Shown: positions 46,654 to 58,410 of the stretch, in pieces
Layout of the letters: each line of letters starts with the position of its first letter
How positions within the stretch are numbered: the first letter of the stretch is position 1
NCBI RefSeq assembly: GCF_019649055.1
Contig: NW_026570222.1
Coordinates: 186,001-250,000 of the forward strand
Reading direction: 5' to 3'
DNA: 64,000 nt
Source of the DNA: Paramacrobiotus metropolitanus
Lineage: Eukaryota; Tardigrada; Eutardigrada; Parachela; Macrobiotidae
Translations under genes and position numbers: made by a program
Notes under the pieces: model-generated
What the model saw: the letters and a program-made list of their open reading frames with translations, nothing else
Told to the model about the DNA's origin: nothing
Databases searched by the model: none

Positions 46654-47399
46654 TTTATGGCGTACCAAATACCTCACCCCCCGTAAACCTTAAAACTTAA
46701 AACTCAGAACACTAGAACGTAAAACACTAAAACGTAAAACAATGTAAAACACTAAAACAGTAAAACACTAAAACGTAAAAAACACGTAAAACACTAAAAC
46801 CGTAAAACGTAGAACACTAAAACCGTAAAACGTAAAACACGATACCGTAAAACTCAGAACTCAGAATCGAACTCAGAACTCTTGAAACTGTAAAGTGTAA
46901 ACCCTGAAACATGTTTTCGTGGACTTAGACAATTTTAAGCAAAAATAAACGGTAGTTCCACCAACGCCAATCCAATTCCGAAATCACCGCCTAACTCCAA
47001 TAATAAAGTAGAATTCCATGAATATTATTGGAATTGGCATTGTGGAATTGGAACTCTGAAAAGTGAAAAATTGTCTAAGTCCACGAAAACCACGATTTCA
47101 TGTTTCAGGGTTTACAGTTTCAAGTTCTATGATTCTGAGTTCTGAGGTTTACGATTCTGAGTTCTGAGTTTTACGGTATTGAGTTCTACGTTTTACGGTC
47201 TTACGTTTTAGTGTTTTACGTTTTACGTTTGTGTTTTACGTTTTGTTATTTTAGTGTTTTACATACGTTTTACGTTTGTGTTTTACGTTTTGTTGTTTTA
47301 GTGTTTTACATACGTTTTACGTTTTAGTGCTTTACGTTTTAGTGTTCTGAGTTTAAAGTTCTAAGGTTTACGGGGGTGAGGTATTTGGTACGCCATAAA
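46654..47399. mobile_element. Foldback element with minisatellite arms (746 bp)
   Basis: An almost complete inverted repeat. The left end tttatggcgtaccaaatacc and the right end ggtatttggtacgccataaa are reverse complements. Each arm of about 250 bp is filled with degenerate tandem units of the type aaaacactaaaacgtaaaac, running in opposite senses in the two arms. A second inner pair, ttttcgtggacttagacaat and attgtctaagtccacgaaaa, encloses a smaller palindrome with tccaattccg/ccaataata units. No reading frame. Structure fits a foldback or MITE transposon. It lies 61 bp upstream of the BAP18-like start codon. A target-site duplication was not resolved. Confidence 0.85.
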
Positions 47400-48040
47400 G
47401 ATTACCCTAGACAATCAGTTGCGTAACTTGCGTTCAACCCATCAGTGAACTACAATTAAGTTATAGGTACCTCACAAAACTGCAAAATACTGTAGAACGT
47501 CTAAGAACGACAACAAAAAACAAAATACGAAGTGCCACTCGCTCCACGCTCAGGACGGTGACGCCACGCTGCCGTCCCAGGAGGGCACCTTTGTTTACGG
47601 ACGGGCATTGTTTTCATGTGTGGTTTGCTCTTGTAACATTTCGACCATGAAAAAATAGACTAATTTCTTTATATGTTATTGTATCTATACTGACTATACA
47701 TATCAGTTATTGTTATCTCGCTTAATAACTGTTGAGATTTTACTTTGTACATAAGTTCTCAAAATTCCAGGTTTCCATCGGTACGTGGACAGAGACCTAA
47801 GTAAAATATTTAGTGGTAAATCACCGTAAATGTCTTGTTTTGTTGGTAGACTTACAGTTACTGCAGTTGCACCTCTAGATGTTCAATTGTTGTCGCCCTC
47901 TTCGACTACGTGTGTTCTTTCAGTTTTGTATTTTTTCTCTGAGCGTCGTATCCACTTGGTTTTTGAGTACGATGTCAGCCTTATCCAGTAGTACGCACGT
48001 TACTCTTTATCGAATTTGACAGTTGTAGCCCTATCGTCAA
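47400..48040. other. Upstream region of the SWSAP1-like gene
   Basis: About 640 bp between the foldback element and the next start codon; expected to contain the promoter. No coding features or clear motifs. Confidence 0.4.
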
Positions 48041-49109
48041 ATGGATGTACCGTGGGAGCGTTTGGCGATAACAGACTGGCTCCTGCCCGCTTTGTTTATG
48101 CCACGCTATTGGCAGCGTTGGATTGACCAGTCGGATTATCCGGATAGCGAGTTGCTACAGGACTTTTATTCGGATGGGCATCATTCTCTCATTGGAATCT
48201 GCTGCAAGGACAAATCTAGCCTGGAGATTTGTACAGCTCTTGGATTTCGCGGTTGCGTCAGCGCCGGAGAATTTGCTGGTCGAGGAATTGTGGTGAGTAA
48301 TTTAAATTTGTGATCTTTTACATTAGTGAAGTCAGACGACGGAAATTGTGAATTCTGCGGTTAATCGCGAAGACAAATTGAGATTGGTCAATTTACCCCA
48401 ATTTGACCAAGAACGCGGCTTTTAATACAAGAATTTTTTCTTTTTGAATAGAAAAAACAATAAATTCTTACACCATGCTCAGCTCATAGTCTGCGCTTTG
48501 CTGTTTGGTAAATGCGTTTGCCGGCCAAAACTGATCGAGGCACAAACCAGTTATGCGTATCCCATCCAGATTCGAGAAGAACGAAAGCCCGATTTCCCTT
48601 TGGAGTTCACGAACATACCGGTCACGGATATCACTTCTTTACGAAGAATCAAGTTTTTGTATGGAAAATCGGCACGAGATTTGCTACGTGTCATCGCATG
48701 GGAATCCAACAGCGACAGCCCAACACCGATTATCATTTTCATCGAAAACCTTCCCGCCTTCTGTCAGGACGTGATGACTGGGAATTTCATGGTAAATCAT
48801 TACTGAGGAATGTAATCTTGTTCGGTTAATTGTTTACTAGCAGGTATTGCAGAATGAATAGGTCTTTTTTGTTGTCGACAGGATTATTCGAAGCAGGCAT
48901 CTATGGCGATGATCTTGAGTCATCTCGCCGAGGCCGTGCAGTTCTCATCACGCAATGGGTATGACTGTATGGTACGAGCTCTGGTTAAAATGCAAGGAAA
49001 AATGACAGAATTTTTGACTGAACTTCCTGCATTACTCGAAGCCAGTGCTTTTTTTAATGGCTGCGTCGACAGAGAGCGACCAAAGTGTTGTGATTTCTGC
49101 GACATGTAA
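48041..49109 (+). CDS. SWSAP1-like RAD51-paralogue-associated ATPase homologue (three exons)
   Basis: Likely homologue of SWSAP1, which with SWS1 promotes RAD51 function in homologous recombination. Exons 48041-48292, 48483-48791 and 48882-49109 are all phase 0 and give 262 residues (human 229). Similarity rests on pattern: LIGICCKDKSS at 50-60 sits where Walker A lies, RRIKFLYGKSARDLLRV matches the human RFQYP...REL stretch, PIIIFIENL (166-174) is Walker B-like, and MILSHLAEAVQFSSRNGYDC resembles the following helix. The Walker A glycine before the lysine is Asp here (GICCKDKS) and the Walker B acidic position is Glu or Asn, so ATP hydrolysis is doubtful. The protein ends in a cysteine cluster (CCDFCDM). 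The start ATG at 48041 is the first in frame. Homology is my reading, not a search result. Confidence 0.5.
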
Positions 49110-49835
49110 AAAATAATTATTTTTTGATGATATAAAAAACTGATTTTGCACATCACAACAATATTATTGTGGCGTTGTTTTGTTTGTTACTATAGTGTCT
49201 CTGCTATCCCATTTTCGCCAGAATTTTGCTCTTAATGCATTCTTGGTGCTTTATTTTGTAGAAACCATACCTTACGCATTATGTTCTCCATGTCAGAAGA
49301 TCCTGAATACGAACAAGATTTTGACCGGTTCAAAGTTCACAAATGGCGACTTTCTGGTATGCTCCAAAACTTTGTTGATGAATATGAAAAAATTGAGTAC
49401 TTAATTCCATTAAAAGTTCACTAATAATTCACCGCTTTTGATACGATCAAGTGATCTCTGATGAGGCCCTGATTGTAAAGCACTGTAAGATACGTACAAC
49501 TTGTAGTAACACTGCTGATTTGAGAAGCGACTGTGGAGACCGTAACACAGTTATGCGCGTTTGGTTTGGAAAGACTGCTATCGTCGGACATTAGTCTCAG
49601 ATAGTTATTGTTAGTACTGTTGTACCTTCTCCAGACATTGGACAACCACGTTTTTGCATGGGAGCCCAGTATAGAGATTTTTTAATTACGTTTGACATTG
49701 TTTGTCCACGGGTCATGCCTCCATAGGCAGCAATTTTACAGTCGAGATTGCACTTGATTAATAAACATGGAAAAGAGAGCATTGCGAAACATTTTTACCC
49801 GAGATGCACAGAGAGCTTCAGATATCCTAGCTTCC

Positions 49836-50025
49836 TATTTTATCAATCAATGACCCTCCCCGCTTTGGAAGCCCACCTCGAAATGAAAACCCACCAGAGA
49901 GTCGTTTTTGCAATGTCCCCCTTCCCCGTTTAAAATTTCCTGTTTTTCCCCTCGAAATAGAAACTGCTTCAGAACCCCTTATGAAAATATAAAATATATT
50001 AACGCTGGGTCATTAATTGGTAAAG
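49836..50025. mobile_element. Second MITE-like copy, diverged
   Basis: Left end tattttatcaatcaatgacc and right end gggtcattaattggtaaaga form imperfect inverted repeats, and the interior shares gaccct..ccg.ttt..aagcc..ctcgaaatg with the element at 31984-32148. Identity is only moderate by eye. No coding capacity. Confidence 0.5.
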
Positions 50026-50079
50026 ACACGGTAGCTGGCTCTCGTTTAAAAGTTTTAAATGAGAGCCAGCTACCGTGTC
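50025..50079. repeat. Near-perfect 55-bp hairpin
   Basis: gacacggtagctggctctc at 50025-50043 is exactly repeated in inverse at 50061-50079; the inner bases gtttaaaa/ttttaaat extend the stem with one mismatch, leaving almost no loop. It abuts the MITE-like element. It could be a nested palindromic insertion or a target-site rearrangement. No terminator or histone stem-loop motif. Confidence 0.85.
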
Positions 50080-51418
50080 GGTGTGTACGTGATTATCGTG
50101 AGGATGCTTGTGTATAATCATTACGTATAAAAACTCCTTTATCTACTTAAGCGGACCAGCCTAAAAAATGGCATATAAGTCATATGATTGTGAAATCTGT
50201 GACAGCAAAGTGGCCGTAATGCCGCTAAATTGATGCATTTGTGATTTAATGATCTTTGCAGCAGAAATTTTTACCGATGTCGCGAGCTCATGGGAGTTGT
50301 TCTACATACAGAGTAGCCCCTGAGCCTATGCATGCATATTTTTGAAATGAAATAAATAATTACATACATATCGTATAAAGATGCACATAATACCATATAA
50401 TATATTATTCTCTTAAATTTTAGATGGTGTTAGCGGCGCAGTATTGTCGTCCGATTGTTGGAAGGATGAAGAGTTTCTCATTTCCCGTATAAATGGAAGT
50501 TCCAGTCAGAAACTTTGCATTTCTTCACGTCGAAAGAATTTGTCAACGTTTTGAGTTATGAAACGTAAGAAGAACGGCACCAGTAGATCTGCAAATATGT
50601 TTGTCTATGTGAGTGCTACATATTGAAACAGTCTCGTACTGACATTGTTCCTGATCAGAAACCACAATGTCAGTGTTTAATACATGTACTACATGATAAT
50701 AAAACCTTTCACTGCTGAATAAGCAATAACCAGGAACAAAAGATGCAAGCGAATGCCGGCACGGCAACGCTACGTACTTTTGCATAATAACTTTTGGATT
50801 TCGTGCGCTTATTAGAGTGCACTGCAAAACTAGCGTTTTTTGGAAGGGGAGAGCGGAAGGCCTCCTGGAGGCGGCGCGGAGCCCAAAAACCGCCTGCGTG
50901 GCGGCCAAAAACTTGGAGGAACAGAAGGGAGCATCATACTTTAAATCGCCGCCCCCCCTCCTTTCCAATGCAATGCGCCGAATGCGGGTCTGCGAGTATT
51001 GACCGGGATGGCAGCTTAAAAATTACATGATGTTGCAGTCATTCAGTTTGACTGTGCAATAAAAAGGTCACCGAAGCAGTAGCGTTAACATACGTAATAT
51101 GTCTAATCGATTGCTGGGGCAGCTGCCTGCTACCGGTCCCGTGTAAAATGATTCGATTCAAACAAACATTCTGTTGCGTGTGGATTTCTTAACGAGCAAA
51201 CAAAGCTAGACAAATAATGAATCTACTGTATATGGGGTATTTACAGTAAGTGACGCCCAAGATGTACAACAATTATTTCTTGCTGCTTTGTAATGATGCA
51301 GTTTTGTTCGTAATGAAGTATTTGGGTTTTTAAATACAATTTGGCTGTCTTGAATGCATTGCCATTTGCCGTTACAGTAAACTCAGCATCTTGATACCTA
51401 TTTCTATTACGTATAAAA

Positions 51419-52875
51419 ATGTCGCAGCCCAAACCGTCAACATTGTCTGAGGAATTTCAGGTACAGTAACTATATACTGTAGGCTTAAATTTCACGATAA
51501 TGACCGCAGCTGTTGATACACAAAGCGGAACATTCCACAGGAAGTTAAAATTAATTTGAAAATCTTTTCTTGCCAATGATTTGACTAGCAAAACAAAACG
51601 TGTAGCCTCGAAGTCGTGAACTATGTGATTTTGTATTTCCAGGGCTTGCAGACTAACTCCAATGTTCTTGGCATTCAGCTTTGGCATTTAGTAGCCATAA
51701 TAATTTTTGGAATATGTATACTCTGTAAGTGAAAATTGCTTTTCCTCAGGCCGGTTCTTGCTGATAAGTTCAGATCCGAATTAAGTAAGAAGCGTTTTAT
51801 TGGTTGCTTAAGCTTCGCTGCTTCGGTATTCTGGTTTACAATTAGACTTAACAAAAAATTTGGAACAGCGTTTTTAGTGCTTCCATTCGTCCGATATTTA
51901 AGTACCGTAAAATGTTTGGTACGGTACATTTGATTATACAAAAATTGTACTACAAAAATTGTACTACAAAAATTGGGTGGCACAACCCATTCATAACAAA
52001 CCGAAATTGTTCGTAGTGAACTAATACTTGTGTCTATGTAGTTGTTTTTATTCTGTGTTAATTTTTGCGTGTGAAAATTATTGGCTGTTTTAAGATAATA
52101 CTTCATAATGCACTGAGCCTGTATAGTATGAAATGATGGCATTACGTAGTCACAGTAATACAATACTTTATCCGTAAAAGTGGCACGTTCCTGTGATGTA
52201 TTTTATTAAAGTTTGATCGATTCTCACGTGCACATGTCACTTACTTTGGCAATTACGGCACCTATAGATTGTTACGTAATTCAGTGACAATGAATATGAA
52301 TGTAATTGTGCCGGCCGGTACGCTTTCATCCTCTTGAATCTCATAAAATTTTAGTTCTGATTCTTTTCCTTGTTCCTCACTGCTCATACAGTCGGATACA
52401 TTAAATCAGTTACTTATGGTTAATTTTGTTAGTCATAAACCCATGATTATTAAGTTCAGGTAGCTTCGCTATCGTGAGATTGATGAACTTACGCCGCTTG
52501 TTGCGTACAGAGTGCTGGTAAAATTAAGACGAATGTGGTTTGCGACGTTCACTGTACAATAATTTTATTCGTGAACATAATAGAAAAAATGTTACGCTTC
52601 GTTGCAGCTTCTGTTTTTAAATGAGTGCCTTATTATGTGACTGAGGTCGTTACAGGAAACATCACTTTTAATTACTTACTTTAGTGACCGTTGTGTGCTG
52701 TTTTCTGGAATGGCGAATTCCGCGTACGCGAAAGGAGATAGAGCTAGATCGACAACTACGAAAAATGGCCGACCATTATGCCGAACAAATGATGGATAAA
52801 ATGAAAATCGAGGAGAATCAAAGCGATGACAAGCCCAAGACTACTGTTGGCCATGTTCCTGTATTTAAAGTATAA
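51419..52875 (+). CDS. TMIE: TMIE (transmembrane inner ear) homologue, three exons
   Basis: Small subunit of the hair-cell and nematode mechanotransduction channel complex, partner of TMC proteins. Exons 51419-51460, 51643-51724 and 52685-52875 join in frame to 104 residues. The transmembrane segment (IQLWHLVAIIIFGICILLTV, about residues 22-41) corresponds to human DMRLWHVVGIFSLFV..., followed by CCF and the family hallmark IPRTRKEIE, where human has VPRTRKEIE. The basic and amphipathic stretch after it (LRKMADHYAEQMMDKMKIEE) matches in character. Unlike the human protein there is no N-terminal signal peptide and no long lysine-rich tail; the first 14 residues come from exon 1, which is inferred from an ATG, a CAG/GTACAG donor and phase. 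An AATAAA begins 2 nt after the stop. Confidence 0.88.
51938..51975. repeat. Short tandem repeat, 14-bp unit
   Basis: acaaaaattgtact is repeated about 2.7 times inside the second TMIE intron. It looks like simple replication slippage. Confidence 0.8.
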
Positions 52876-52876
52876 T

Positions 52877-52882
52877 AATAAA
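52877..52882 (+). promoter_or_regulatory. Polyadenylation signal AATAAA of TMIE
   Basis: Canonical AATAAA directly after the TMIE stop codon, implying a very short 3' UTR, as often seen in compact genomes. Confidence 0.6.
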
Positions 52883-55287
52883 CAATTTTTGGTTTTTGTG
52901 ATAACAAAAGCAAGCGGCTAACTAAAACATTTAAATTCTGTGTAGTGGTTTTCTTTTTCTGTAAAGTACGTTTTACTGCGCAAAAGTTGTATTAAAAATC
53001 TGTTTATTTGAATTTGCAGTAATATCATTATGACCTGCGGGCGTCACAACGGAAACTGTCCTATTTTCGTACGATATTTCGGGACGTAAATTAATCGTAT
53101 TTGGATAAAAAAATCCTTTTTCTTATGCAGAGTCGGTCCTTTCTGTTGCAGTATTTATATTTGTGATATGTAGCTTATAATAAGAACAGTAAGCCGTTAA
53201 ATTGTTTACAAAATCTTTATTCGTGCTACTTCTGTTGTATCTTCTCGAATCAAGTGTTGACGGAACTTTGTGGACATCACAGAAAGTACAGAAAAACATT
53301 AAAGCATTACAGAAATAGCTGTGGTGATAAGTAAGTAAAGTAGGTAAGCGAAGTAAAGTAGTAAGTAAAGTAGGTGATAAGTAGGTAAGCGAAAGAAACG
53401 CATACAATTTGATAAGGTGCGCGGATGGTACGCTAGTTTCGGGGAATGTGAAATCATGGCATTGGGCGAAGCGCACATGAGGGATTTCCTATGTGCCTAT
53501 CCCCGGCAGGCTGACAATATATTTCTCATGAGCGTGAGCGAAGTGGACGCTGGGCAGCTTTGGTTCTGGCAGTAGTTTCGCGAGCATTGAATATTTCTCA
53601 CTCTGCACGCCACCTTCAGTCCCTTCACATTAGAATTTGCGACCATTGTGAATAATTTCGCCCGCAACCAAGGTTAACAGAATATCGATGTTCTTGTATA
53701 TTAATTATCCATCTGTAATCTATCTTTTTATTTCCCTTGCTATCCGATAATTTATTATCGTTATTTTAACAGAATTCAGTTGTTTCATTGAATTTTTCTA
53801 GTAAGTGTTAAAGCTTAAGCAAAGCAGTCCTGTAATAAGTACAGCCAGATCATGCTACAACATACGTATATCTACGTTACGACATGTATTATGACATGTA
53901 TTATAAATATTATGAATCTTCTCTGCCGTCAGTTCGCTAAATCTCCTTCCATGCTTCCTGAGTCCTTAAGTTGCCGTTTGGAGAATTCCGATTCGTAGGT
54001 AAACTGCATTCTTTAAGTCGAACGACTTTTTTTTATTGCAAACTAACGCTCGTACATACTATATATGGATGTCATATTTTTGGAAATACTAGTACGATAC
54101 TTTTCTCAAATCTATTAAGATTTATGAAATCTGAAAATTCTAACAGTTTATCGGCGATTCTGCATAGTTAAACACACAGTGCACTTATGGGTATGGTCAC
54201 TATGTATCTATGATGACTTTTGCCCAAAGCCTCTATTGCACCGGCAGATGCATCGTATTGTACAATTGCTTATGATGATGAATAGATTACCTACATGCAA
54301 TACTTTTTGGACCACAAAGCATTATTATGTTATAGACAGGTTTTGTTGATGGGACGTATGGTACATTCTGGATCACAGAACCAGGGTCCAGAAAGTATCG
54401 TATTATCTTTTTTATAATATACGAGTACACTACGTACTTGCAACATGAAAAGAGGTCACTCTTAAGTCTTAACCGGTTCGAAGATAGCAGCCCCAGCCTG
54501 TGATCGTCGCCCACATTTCTGGATAGGATCGGGGCGTTCTTTTGAGGGTCACATGGTTAATATTACACCTGTTAATACATAAATTATTGTAATAATTAAT
54601 TAGTTGATTAATGGTTCAGCAAAATCATCGTATCGTGTGTTCGTTGGGTGCGGAAGTTTGCTACTTATGTAAGCGCAACCGGCCCTGGTGCGCCGGCAGT
54701 TACTTACCCACGAATAGGCCGGCGTGAGGTCACACTTTTATTTGAAACTGCACAAGGGTTGCGCAGTTGCACCGTTTGTACGCCCATGTGACAGCAAACT
54801 TGATCGATAGGTTTCTAGTCTTCAAGCCACTTCAACTTTAAACTTGTTTGCTTCGCTTAAACGTTGCGATGATATCATAGTGATAGGCCATACAACAGGC
54901 TACGTAGTCGATAGACGCTGAAAGGTTTGGAACAGAACGACGAGGGTACGTAATAATTTCGAGTAATTTCAAGCAAGTAAATGTCTGAAATGATTAGAAC
55001 GTTTTATATGATAGTCGTTAGATGTGTTAATTGTCAAAAGCTCTGTTACAAATCCGACGTTTCCTTATAGATGCCATCATGTTCGTAATGGGACCTGCGT
55101 ACTGATGATTATGATGGCTCAGCCTGTGTTATTCAGTAGATGATTCGAGTGTACGGCAATTGTTGGATGGAAACTTACTAAAGTATTGGAACTTCCTTGT
55201 ACCATTAATCTCTAATTTTGAGATACTATCGGCTATCCGTTCACAAGTGAAGGGACAACAGAAATTTGAGTTTTGGAACTGGACACT
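52883..55287. other. Spacer between TMIE and the MAPK phosphatase
   Basis: About 2.4 kb without a convincing gene. A low-complexity patch of gtaagtaaagtaggt-type units lies at about 53325-53400. ORFs at 53123-53476, 53971-54171 and 54287-54514 match nothing recognised. The phosphatase promoter should be near its right end. Confidence 0.4.
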
Positions 55288-57973
55288 ATGGAAGCTGTAT
55301 CTCTACCATCCCGTGTCGTAGCCATTGCGCCAAATCATCTGGCTCGCTTGTTGGAGGACGCCAAGTATTCTGACAGTGTAAGACAGGTTTACTGTTTACG
55401 TTTTATCCTGTACTATCTCTGAATATAATATTTTTTAGCGAAATTGATTATTGTTTTTAATGTTTTTTACAATATTGGCCTTCGGTAGGCTGACCGGTAA
55501 CTGCTGGTAGCAGTTAAAATTTAAATTTTAGTGTCGCTAAATTTAGATTGTGAATAACTCGGCCATATGTTATATGTGTATTATTACTTGTACAGACTAT
55601 AACCATACAATACTCGTATGTATACCTAACTATATGTATAATTATTGTTTCGAACACAGCATTAAGTTTTACAGTTAGATGAAAATTAAATCGTTCATCT
55701 CATAGCGTAGTCAGCTGATGATCGACTTTTTCTTCAGATTATCATCGTGGACGGGCGCAATCTTTTGGATCACAAAATAGCCCATATCAGAAATGCGCAT
55801 CATCTACCAAATGCCTTATTAATGCGTCGGCGACTGGAACAGAATAAGGTAATTGAGATATCACCATGTCCAAAAAACCTGTAGGCAGGACGAATCCATT
55901 AACCAGGGCATGATATCATTCTTACGTAACTGTCGATTCAATGCAAATGGACGCAAAGAGGTCGTTTTTCGTGGTCAGTGGTATGAATGATATCACGTAT
56001 TCGAATAAGGATGACTTCATTTTGAAGTTGCATTGTTACGGCTGACGAAATGACCAGTGACTCATTGATGTACACAGTGTGATTTAATAGATTCCGATAT
56101 GTGAATATTTGCGGCTACCAGATGGGCTTGAGTCACGCATTGACCAGGTCATCGTGTATGATGCGGCGAGTGCGGATGTGGAAGAGTTGATGCGGGATAA
56201 TTTCCTCGCTCACGTCGTGCAAAAGCTCGATAAAGTATTCCGTGCTGTGTCAGTGCTGCGAGGTGAATGAATGATCCGTAGAGTAACAGCCGCCGGTGTT
56301 TTAACGTTCACTAAATAGAATTTCTGGTGGGGTAACAGTTCATATCTTATTACTGATTCCATAAGTACTGATTATCATCTTTTGTCTCTGTGCCTAATTA
56401 CGAGTGTCAAAATATTTCCGAAATCCGAGGGCATAGAAATGAACTGTTTCATTACTAAAAAAATACTTTACGTTAGTAAACTATTATAAATATTGTTGTA
56501 TTTAAAATTATGATGGTTGTTGCAGGTGGCTATACCAGTTTCAGTTCTCTGCATCCCAGCCTCTGTAGAAAAGAGATGCCCGAGCCCGTCCCATCGATCT
56601 CTCAGCCCTCAATGGCGCTTTTATCTGAGGATGGACCGACAAAGATATTTCCATATTTATTCCTAGGATCTGAACGAGATGCATTATCTCGCGATGTTAT
56701 AACAGTGAGTTATCGGCTGATAAGGAAACGTTTATGACCGAGCTGTTCCGGTTATTCGGATATCAAGATAGTTTGTGTCTCACCGCTGACTGGAAAGTGA
56801 TTTCATGTTTCTCGTAGTCCAAAGAAATCACCTATGTCCTGAATGTGAGTATGACTTGCGGGAAAGCCGATTTTATCAAGGAATCCAATTTTATGAGGAT
56901 ACCGGTAAACGACACCTTCTCCGAGAAACTCCTAGGTTACTTCGTCCAAGCATTCGAATTTCTAGGTGAGCTTTGTGTTTATGACTGCTCGTGAGCTTCG
57001 TAATTGGTTTCATTCGTCTACGTTATACCAAGGTGGATGGTTTATCCCTTATCCACCTTGGTTATACCTAAAGAAACACGCTTTGTTAAAGCAAAGTACA
57101 GTCGTAAGATACGTATTTTCGTCCCCTTGCGATAAATTGATCGTCAGTATCATCAGTTATTATTTATTAATAATATTAGCTGTTCTATGGTGTTCATTTA
57201 ACAAAGGATTGTTGAAGGTTTAGACGTGCACGTTAGCTGAAACTTATGAAATGTGATAATTATTGTTTGAAGTTTCGTCCCATGCGGAAAAGGAGTGGTG
57301 TGTGCCACTGTGTGGCCGGCCATCTGCCGTCTGAGTGAGTCATCCACCAGACCACAGACTGACCATCGTATTTCATTGCAGATAGAGTGAAGAATTCCAA
57401 TGGGCGAGTGTTAGTCCACTGCATGGCAGGTGTTTCCCGATCTCCGACATTAGCCATCGCATATGTTATGTACTCACAGAAGATGACATATGACGAAGCA
57501 TACAGGTGTGTTTGTCGCTGCTTGAGTAGCAAACTTGCAGTTATGATTTGGGATTTTTACGGATGTGACTGGTTGCGACCGTACGAGTGCTTTTTTTTTA
57601 ATATTCGGCATGTTATAGGTATGTTAAAGAAAAGCGCCCCTCGATCTCACCCAACTTTAATTTCCTTGGTCAGTTGCTGGAGTTTGACCGAACTCTGAAG
57701 AAGCAGCATCCCGGCTCTGACCTTAGCAGCTCATTGAAAAAAGAACTTCTTCATGACTCCTCTAAGAAGCATTCGGCGGTGGGCAATGGCATATCGGATC
57801 AATCCTGTAAACGTCAGCGGTTGTTAGGTTCCGCTGCTACACAGACTCCTCGGTTAAATATAGATTTAGCAGCAGGAAACAGGTTCAAATGTTGTGACGA
57901 CCAGCGTGATCTCTCTCCGTCCTCCGCCTTAGCACGAATTAGCCTTAACACATCGACCAAAACGGAAGCATAA
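55288..57973 (+). CDS. Dual-specificity MAP kinase phosphatase, DUSP8/DUSP16 type (seven exons)
   Basis: Dephosphorylates Thr and Tyr of MAP kinases; the DUSP8/16 class favours JNK and p38. Exons: 55288-55377, 55738-55848, 56091-56262, 56526-56704, 56818-56965, 57382-57505, 57619-57973; 392 residues. N-terminal rhodanese-like domain: [20 protein letters not shown], the kinase-interaction basic cluster MRRRLEQNK, then VIVYDAAS. The linker [14 protein letters not shown] matches the DUSP8/16 pattern GGF.TFSS..P.LC. Catalytic domain: [16 protein letters not shown], general-acid loop [12 protein letters not shown], active site [19 protein letters not shown], then the class mark [19 protein letters not shown]. 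The C-terminal tail of about 80 residues is short and Ser-rich, without the long PEST region of mammalian DUSP8/16. An intron splits the domain just before RYVKEKRPS. Confidence 0.94.
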
Positions 57974-58243
57974 CCTGCAGCTCGCTGTCAGTTTGGCCAG
58001 TCGCACTTTTCTGTCTGTCAGTTCTTGGTTTCGTCGATTTGTTTTTAGTTTTATTGGTTGTTTCGTCCTGGTCAGGAGTGCGAGGTTGTTATTTTTCTCA
58101 AAACGGTTTTATTTTTGTTTCCCTCTGTCTGCCAAAGCTGCAACCTTCGCAGAGTATTCGTGGACCAATTTGGTTGGCTGCCGTTGCGCTGCAAATTTCC
58201 TCTTGTTGCTATTGTTTTTGCGAAGGGCATGAACACAGTACTT

Positions 58244-58249
58244 AATAAA
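58244..58249 (+). promoter_or_regulatory. Polyadenylation signal AATAAA of the MAPK phosphatase
   Basis: Canonical AATAAA about 270 nt after the phosphatase stop and only about 160 nt from the stop of the convergent Rabin8 gene, so the two 3' UTRs nearly meet or overlap. Confidence 0.55.
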
Positions 58250-58410
58250 ACTTTGCTTAAAAACAGGACAACATCAAACACCGGAATGACAAAGGTCACA
58301 CTACAAGAATAATACAAGACTGTCTTTGGCGAACACTTGCACCGGTTATTCGTACATCACGTACAGCAAACCATATTTCTGCATTAGTAATGTGGGTGAT
58401 GTCCAAGCAA

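Larger units (their letters stand above)
49110..51418. other. Repeat-bearing spacer
   Basis: About 2.3 kb holding a second MITE-like copy (49836-50025), a strong hairpin (50025-50079) and a short GC-rich patch at about 50840-50980 that stands out from the AT-rich surroundings. ORFs over the GC-rich patch occur on both strands (50543-50968 minus, 50794-51030 plus), with basic composition and no recognised domain. No gene is called. Confidence 0.4.

Noticed and set aside
51675-52163. 162-codon minus-strand ORF
   Set aside because: It overlaps TMIE exon 2 and its intron, has low-complexity AT-driven composition and no recognised domain.
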